From Grimontia kaedaensis (GTDB taxonomy: Bacteria; Pseudomonadota; Gammaproteobacteria; Enterobacterales; Vibrionaceae), in assembly GCF_023746615.1 (NCBI RefSeq), contig NZ_CP082276.1:248001-312000 (forward strand): a stretch of 64,000 nucleotides of DNA, in the 5' to 3' direction. Positions 58,976-64,000 of this stretch are shown here, piece after piece. Under the pieces are notes generated by a model that did no database searches, was not told the DNA's origin, and worked only from the letters and a program-made list of their open reading frames with translations. Numbering within the stretch: the stretch's first letter is position 1; every line of letters begins with the position of its first letter. The position numbers and the translations under genes are program-made.

Positions 58976-59134
58976 CACATATGGGCCCTTCTCCGGTCAA
59001 TGGGCAATAGCTGTCTTTATGACTGCGTGAGCAGTCACTGCCTTCGAACAACAAAGTCATCCACTTCGCTCCCCCCAACCTGAGGTTATCCGAAGTAGAC
59101 ACTTTAGAGCATTAGACCTAACACGTTTCTGTCC
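58971..59134 (+). repeat. Repeat X, copy 2
   Basis: Starts CATAACACATATGGGCCC, ends TAACACGTTTCTGTCC, with a hairpin GACTGC/GCAGTC in the middle in place of the GGCTGC/GCAGCC of the other copies. The compensatory change in the stem suggests that the hairpin matters. It is followed closely by repeat Y2, with a GTGCTAG/CTAGCAC hairpin between them. Confidence 0.72.
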
Positions 59135-59167
59135 ATACTCGTGCTAGGCCGATCTGCTCTAGCACGT

Positions 59168-59465
59168 TTTTGCCCCAAAGTGAGCCAGCATCATTTTTGA
59201 TGAGGTTTTTAAAAGTCTCCTATTCACCCTACTATTTATAATCTGAAACGTGCTTTTCCACTGTTGATACACACAGTAAATGCAAAGATGTCGCATAATA
59301 CCGTAGCGAGCCGTTTTGGGGTGTTTTCACAAGGCTATTTTTGGTATTGAGAGAAAAAGCTATAAAAACAAAGGGAAAGCTACTTTTAAGATATAGTGGC
59401 TTGTTATTGGCGGACACAATTGGGTGTTTAAGTACACCACTTTAGCATCCAATACACAGTTATGT
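59168..59465 (+). repeat. Repeat Y, copy 2
   Basis: A 298-bp copy of the sequence at 53562-53860, ending in GTTATGT (59459-59465), 34 bp before the cassette I start. No ORF is supported inside it. Differences between copies are spread evenly, so the duplication is not recent. Confidence 0.72.
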
Positions 59466-59499
59466 GTCACCCACGAAATCATAGGAATTAGATAATTCA

Positions 59500-60078
59500 A
59501 TGGAAGAGATTGAAGAGGATATCAAAATTAGAACCTCCAGAGAGGTTGCAGAGCGTGTTCTTGGATTAATTGCCTCAATAGGAAAGGTGCACTTTCCAGA
59601 AGAAAATACTAAATGGATCGAAAATAATAATATTGAACAATATTTATCTACCTTAGAGTCTGAATTCATTAACACACCAAGCCCAGATCACCAAGATTTG
59701 GTCAAATTCTCTTGGAGGGCGGAAGCACTTGTTTCTTTACTCTGGTGCTTGAAAGGCTTGGATGAAATGCCCGCTTTTGATGAGCAGTTTTATATTTGGG
59801 AAAATGAGTTAGTTATTAAAGCTGTTAGCAGTACAAACGAATTTCTCAACTGTTCAGAATTAAGAGATAGGGAAGCCATAGACAATATGGAGTCATTTTT
59901 ATACCACCAACATTGGCGTGTTAGAGATCGAGATTTTGGTTTTAACAACGACCGACCAGATGAAGACGATCCAGATATAAACGAACTTGACACTGGTATT
60001 GTTTACGAGCGTCGTTACGGCATGAGTTGGGTGTCAGGCTTTGGCGAATCATGGGATGACGTACCAACAGACACATAA
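59500..60078 (+). CDS. DUF4272 protein (cassette I)
   Basis: A 192-residue acidic protein. DUF4272 features: RTSREVAERVLGLIA near the start, WRAEALVSLLWCLKGLDEMP in the middle, and the C-terminal VYERRYGMSWVSGFGESWDD followed by VPTDT. This family occurs in polyimmunity and toxin-immunity settings but its activity is not known. Its stop lies in the left core of attC site I. Confidence 0.82.
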   Translation: MEEIEEDIKIRTSREVAERVLGLIASIGKVHFPEENTKWIENNNIEQYLSTLESEFINTPSPDHQDLVKFSWRAEALVSLLWCLKGLDEMPAFDEQFYIWENELVIKAVSSTNEFLNCSELRDREAIDNMESFLYHQHWRVRDRDFGFNNDRPDEDDPDINELDTGIVYERRYGMSWVSGFGESWDDVPTDT

Positions 60079-60191
60079 CAAGCGAATGAACGAGGGACGT
60101 TTACTCGTGGCGTATTATTTCATGGAAACGCTGTGATTTAGGTGTTTCAAGCAGTTTGGGCTAGTAAACGCCCGTTATTCGAACGTTATAT
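60073..60191 (+). other. attC recombination site I
   Basis: Left CATAACAAGCGAATGAACG with GGACGTTTACT, right AGTAAACGCCCGTTATTCGAACGTTATAT are inverted over most of their length. 119 bp; similar in plan to attC site D, including the CGCCCGTTAT arm. Confidence 0.88.
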
Positions 60192-60197
60192 GCAATC

Positions 60198-60632
60198 ATG
60201 ATTAGCGAGAACGAGAAAAAACAATTAGATAGAATTCAGTATGAGGAAAATACTGATGAGATTATATCTATCGCCAAAGCATCAGTAAACCCATTCTTTC
60301 TTCAGGAATGTGCCTACTCATACAACTGGAATGATGGAATGAGGTTGCCCACCACTATTGCTAATAATGAGCATTGTGACTTGGGTACAGCTCTGACTTT
60401 ATTTTGGTTAGCTGGAGGGATGAGCTACTTCTTAAGAGAAATAGAGCGAGATGAATACAATTATGAGTGGGCGGATTTCTGTGAGATGGTTATAAAAAAA
60501 CTAACCAATAATGCCTATCTCTCTGGTCAAGTGAGTTTTAAACCAAATATCAATAAGCTTACCCAGTACAAATACAAAAAGGCTGGCATTCCTTCTGTTC
60601 TATATCTGGAGATAAAAGGCACAAGCACATAA
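60198..60632 (+). CDS. DUF4274 protein (cassette J)
   Basis: A 144-residue acidic protein. The core ECAYSYNWNDGMRLPTTIAN followed by CDLGTALTLFWLAGGMSYF is the DUF4274 signature. The family is common in loci with other small immunity-like proteins. It is the last cassette gene. The stop codon is part of repeat X3. Confidence 0.82.
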   Translation: MISENEKKQLDRIQYEENTDEIISIAKASVNPFFLQECAYSYNWNDGMRLPTTIANNEHCDLGTALTLFWLAGGMSYFLREIERDEYNYEWADFCEMVIKKLTNNAYLSGQVSFKPNINKLTQYKYKKAGIPSVLYLEIKGTST

Positions 60633-60790
60633 CACATATGAGCCCTTCTCAGGTCAATAGGCAATAGCCTACTTTTGGCTGCGCTAGCAGCCAATGCTCT
60701 CGAACAACAAAGCCGTCTACTTCTATTACCCCTGCCTGAAGTTATCCGAAGCTGACGCTTTCGAGCACCGACTCTAACACGCTTTTGTCC
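60629..60790 (+). repeat. Repeat X, copy 3
   Basis: Starts CATAACACATATGAGCCC, ends CTAACACGCTTTTGTCC, with the hairpin GGCTGCGCTAGCAGCC. It closes the cassette island; no further cassette follows. Confidence 0.72.
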
Positions 60791-60813
60791 AAAACCACTT
60801 TAGAACCAAAAAA

Positions 60814-60857
60814 CCAACTCCCCATCTAACTTCCCCCTTCAGTGGGGGGAGGAACCA
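60814..60857. repeat. Right inverted repeat flanking the cassette island
   Basis: Imperfect reverse complement of 53506-53550 (shared core TTCCCCCTTCAGTGGGGG). It lies 56 bp before the end of the RND gene on the opposite strand. Confidence 0.6.
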
Positions 60858-60912
60858 TAAACGCAAAACACCACCTTCAATCCTTGCTTTGCGCTATCTA
60901 ACTGAGTAGCTA

Positions 60913-63900
60913 CTAACTCGGATAAGCATGCTCCTCGTTCACCTCATCCACATCTTCATCAAGCTCTCCTTCATGGTATATGTGGCCGCCTGAAATGTAG
61001 GTATAAACCACAGGAAGCACGAACAGCGTAAACAGGGTACCGACTGCCAACCCTGCCACAATCACTAAGCCTATGTTGTAGCGGGATGCGGCACCTGCGC
61101 CTGTTGCGAATAACAAAGGAATCAAACCCGCAATCATGGCAGAGGTGGTCATCAGAATTGGGCGAAGACGAACGGTGGCGGCTTCCACAATCGCTTCTTG
61201 TTTGGAAACGCCTTTCATCACTTGCTCCTCTTTGGCGACTTCACACATCAAGATGCCGTGTTTGGTGATCAGCCCTACTAAGGTAATCAATCCCACCTGA
61301 GAGTAGATGTTCATCGAGGTTTCGCCTGAGATATGCGTCCACCCAAGGGCAATCAACGCGCCACTGATGGCAAGCGGCACGGTAAACATAATCACCAATG
61401 GGTCGCGGACACTTTCAAACTGACTCGCGAGCACCAGGAAGATAATGGCCAAGGCGAGGGCAAAGGTGAGGTAGAGCGAGCTGCCTTCTTCCACGAACTG
61501 ACGGGCTTCTCCCATAAAGGAGTAGGTGTAGCCTTGCGGTAAGTCGGTGGTTGCCAACTGTTCGAAGAAGGCAATCGCATCGCCCATAGCAACATTCGGT
61601 GCAGGCACAGCTTCAACCGAAATGGAGTTCATCTGATTGTAGTGGGGCAAGGATCTCGCTTGTCCATTCACGGTAAAGCTCACCAAGCTCGATAGCGGGA
61701 TGGCTTCGCCGTTTTGCGCATTCACATAGAACTGCGAAATCAAATGAGGGTTGGCGCGGTAAACCCGCTCCACTTCGGGAATCACTTCATACGAACGGCC
61801 ATCAATGTTGACGCGGTTGATGTAGCCGCCGCTCATCATGGTGCCGAGTGTTGCGCCAATCGCCTGCATGGTCACGCCATATGCGCCTGCCGCTTCACGG
61901 TCAATCTTGAGCTGTACCAAGCCGGAATCGTATTTCAGGTTGACGTCGGTATACACAAACAACGGGCTGGCTTTGGCTTTTTCCAGAATCTTGTTGCCGA
62001 CCGCATAAAGCGTTTCGAAATCTGCGGGGCTGGTGATCACAAACTGGATTGGCAAGCCGCCAGACGCGCCGGGTAACGAGGGCATTTGGTAAGCCGTGGC
62101 GTTAATGCCGGGGAGTTTCTTCGCCTCTGCGTTGATATTGGCTGAGACTTCTTTCTGGCTGAGCGTCCGCTCTGTCCAGGGAATTAATGGGCCAATCGCG
62201 ATGCCCTGACTACTTGTCGGCACGCCAATCATCGCCAGTGAAGCTTCGGCTTGTGGCTGTTTGGCGATGATGTTGGAAATCAGCTCCATGTTGGCCTGAA
62301 TGTAGTCATTGTTGGAGGTGGAAGGCGTGCTGCCAATCACCACCACCACACCCTGATCTTCATCCGGCGCGAGCTGTGAAGGAATGAATTTGAATATCAC
62401 CGGCAGTGAAGCAAACACCACAATGGCAAAGATGACGACGACGCGTTTGTGGTTAAGCACGGCCAGAAGCGCGTGGTGATATTGATTGGTGAGGCCACCG
62501 AGTACCCGTTCAACGGTTTCTTCAAACTTACTCGGATGAGTGTGTGGCTTGAGCATTTTCGAGCACATCATTGGCGACAGCGTGAGTGCGACAAACCCTG
62601 AGATAAACACTGAGCCTGCCAGCGTTAACGCGAATTCTTTAAACAGCGAGCCTGTCACGCCACCCATCAATGCGATGGGCGCGTAAACCGCTGCGAGAGT
62701 GATCGTCATCGAGATAACCGGAACCGCAATTTCCCGCGTAGCTTCAATGGCGGCTTTAAAAGGCTTGGTGCCCATTTTGATGTGGCGGTCGACGTTTTCC
62801 ACCACCACGATAGCGTCATCTACCACCAAGCCAATCGCCAATACCATGGCGAGCAGCGTCATCAGATTTAGGGTGAAGCCAAAAGCTTGCATCACGACCA
62901 TGACGCCAATCAGTGACAGCGGAATAGTGACGATCGGGATCACCACAGCGCGGAAAGAACCAAGGAACAGGAGTATCACCACGATAACGATGACGGCTGC
63001 TTCAGCAATGGTTTTGACCACTTCATTGATGGAGTCAGTGATCGCCAAGGTGGAATCGTAAAGCACGCTTGCTTCAATGGTGGAGGGCAGGTTTTTCTGA
63101 ATGGATTCGAACAACACGCGAATGCCTGCGGCCACATCCAATGGATTCGCGGTGGGTGTGGCATTGATGCCGATGATCACCGCTTCCCGTCCATTAGCCA
63201 GTGCGCGCGAACTATCGCTACTTTTGCTGAGGTTCACTTCCGCCACATCACGAAGCTGCACCACCTGACCTTTGTAGCTTTTGATGACCAGATTCTTCAG
63301 GCCTGCAACCGTGTCGACCTGGCTATCAATGGTGCTGTTGAGCACGGTGAAGTAGCTTTTGAACTGACCAACCGCGGACTGGTAGTTGTTCTGTTGCAGT
63401 ATTCCAACTAGCTCAGAGGTCGAAAGATCGTATTGCCCCAACTTCTCCGGATCAGGCCAGATGCGTAGGGCAAACGGCGAGCCGCCCATCATGGTGATAT
63501 TGGAAACGCCGTTGACGGTCGAAAGCTGCGGATTGACCACCCGCTCGAGATAATCGGCGATCTGGCTGGAATTCAGGTCTCCACTGAAAAACGAGATATA
63601 CATGATGGATGTCGTGGAGCCTGTCGAAGAGGTAACAGAAGGGTTATAGGCCTCTTTGGGTAACTGGTTGGTAACGGAATTTATCTGCGAAAGCACGTTT
63701 GCCAGCGCCGCTTCTGGATTGGTATTTAGCATCATGTTCAGGGTAATGCTCGATGCTCCGAGTTGGCTGGCAGAGGTCATAAAGTCGAGGTTATCTACCT
63801 GCGACAAGGCTTGTTCAAGCGGCTGGGTGATGAAGCCTTCCACCAGTTCAGCATCGGCACCGGGATAGGGCGTGGTAACGGTGATCACCGTATTGGTCAT

Positions 63901-64000
63901 GTCCGGGTATTGCCGAACCTGCAAGTCTTTCATGGCGTTGAGGCCAAGTAAGAGCAGCAGAACACTTAACGATGCTGCCATGACGGGGCGATGGATGAAT
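60913..64000 (-). CDS. RND-family multidrug efflux permease (partial)
   Basis: The window contains about 1,029 codons of an AcrB/MexB-type (HAE1) inner-membrane pump; the true start lies beyond 64000, since FIHRPVMAASLSVLLLL reads through the first internal Met. Features: the large periplasmic loop with TTPYPGADAELVEGFITQPL, the transmembrane region with ALVVDD-type residues (LAIGLVVDDAIVVVENVDRH), PMMCSK, and the second half with FALALAIIFLVLASQFES. Such pumps work with a membrane-fusion protein and TolC and export drugs, bile salts or metabolites. The partner gene should lie beyond the right edge. The gene is convergent with the cassette island. Confidence 0.93.
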   Translation of the reverse strand, partial: FIHRPVMAASLSVLLLLLGLNAMKDLQVRQYPDMTNTVITVTTPYPGADAELVEGFITQPLEQALSQVDNLDFMTSASQLGASSITLNMMLNTNPEAALANVLSQINSVTNQLPKEAYNPSVTSSTGSTTSIMYISFFSGDLNSSQIADYLERVVNPQLSTVNGVSNITMMGGSPFALRIWPDPEKLGQYDLSTSELVGILQQNNYQSAVGQFKSYFTVLNSTIDSQVDTVAGLKNLVIKSYKGQVVQLRDVAEVNLSKSSDSSRALANGREAVIIGINATPTANPLDVAAGIRVLFESIQKNLPSTIEASVLYDSTLAITDSINEVVKTIAEAAVIVIVVILLFLGSFRAVVIPIVTIPLSLIGVMVVMQAFGFTLNLMTLLAMVLAIGLVVDDAIVVVENVDRHIKMGTKPFKAAIEATREIAVPVISMTITLAAVYAPIALMGGVTGSLFKEFALTLAGSVFISGFVALTLSPMMCSKMLKPHTHPSKFEETVERVLGGLTNQYHHALLAVLNHKRVVVIFAIVVFASLPVIFKFIPSQLAPDEDQGVVVVIGSTPSTSNNDYIQANMELISNIIAKQPQAEASLAMIGVPTSSQGIAIGPLIPWTERTLSQKEVSANINAEAKKLPGINATAYQMPSLPGASGGLPIQFVITSPADFETLYAVGNKILEKAKASPLFVYTDVNLKYDSGLVQLKIDREAAGAYGVTMQAIGATLGTMMSGGYINRVNIDGRSYEVIPEVERVYRANPHLISQFYVNAQNGEAIPLSSLVSFTVNGQARSLPHYNQMNSISVEAVPAPNVAMGDAIAFFEQLATTDLPQGYTYSFMGEARQFVEEGSSLYLTFALALAIIFLVLASQFESVRDPLVIMFTVPLAISGALIALGWTHISGETSMNIYSQVGLITLVGLITKHGILMCEVAKEEQVMKGVSKQEAIVEAATVRLRPILMTTSAMIAGLIPLLFATGAGAASRYNIGLVIVAGLAVGTLFTLFVLPVVYTYISGGHIYHEGELDEDVDEVNEEHAYPS

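Noticed and set aside
53506..60857. CRISPR array as an explanation of the repeated segments in the island
   Set aside because: The repeats are long (about 60-300 bp), irregularly spaced and separated by ORFs, without short regular spacers or cas genes.
1..64000. tRNA, rRNA or transposase genes
   Set aside because: None was recognised on either strand; short cloverleaf-like foldings were not convincing.

Overview
The window looks like chromosomal DNA of a marine gammaproteobacterium, most likely a member of the Vibrionaceae (Photobacterium/Enterovibrio/Grimontia type). This is inferred from the gene families present (RlmF, Blc-type lipocalin, RhlE, OmpV/MipA porin-like protein), from several Vibrionaceae-like intergenic repeats, and from a cassette array with attC-like sites. 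No rRNA, tRNA, CRISPR array, integrase or transposase gene was seen.

Layout. Positions 1-16700 hold mostly minus-strand housekeeping and accessory genes: an OmpA lipoprotein/STAS operon, a hybrid sensor kinase, an O-antigen-ligase-like membrane protein, an aspartoacylase-like deacylase, a cupin thiol-dioxygenase-like protein, an EamA exporter, a DUF1826 protein under a near-perfect Zur operator, an OmpV-like protein, a binding-protein/chemoreceptor operon, a GNAT protein, a lipocalin and an SGNH esterase. Positions 16974-30015 are a co-oriented catabolic cluster: a GcvT-family methyltransferase, a MetF-like protein and formate-THF ligase, then a membrane hydroxylase, a dipeptidase, a DUF5943 protein, DgcA, DgcB and the two ETF subunits. 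It looks like a pathway for stripping methyl groups from N-methylated compounds (dimethylglycine, possibly betaine) with C1 oxidation through tetrahydrofolate. Positions 30092-31891 carry a glutaredoxin-like gene and an arsR-acr3 arsenite module with two visible operators.

Positions 32186-53498 are a mosaic of small genes, a Qnr-like pentapeptide protein, rhlE, a GCS2-ligase/deacylase pair, methyltransferases, an M50 protease, two tandem diverged P-loop GTPases, a K+ channel, rlmF, a DedA protein and a rodA-like gene. Deletion scars (truncated malI/malY-like and SDR/hydrolase remnants) and at least two non-coding elements with terminal inverted repeats are interspersed.

Positions about 53506-60857 form a strikingly different, AT-rich island: ten short same-strand ORFs separated by attC-like sites, i.e. 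an integron cassette array without an integrase in view (CALIN-like). Several cassettes encode families seen in polyimmunity loci (DUF4303, DUF4272, DUF4274, possibly DUF2691), others are small lipoproteins. Two families of repeated non-coding sequence (X, about 165 bp, three copies; Y, about 300 bp, two copies) sit at cassette ends, and an imperfect inverted repeat flanks the whole island. The window ends inside an RND efflux permease gene on the minus strand.
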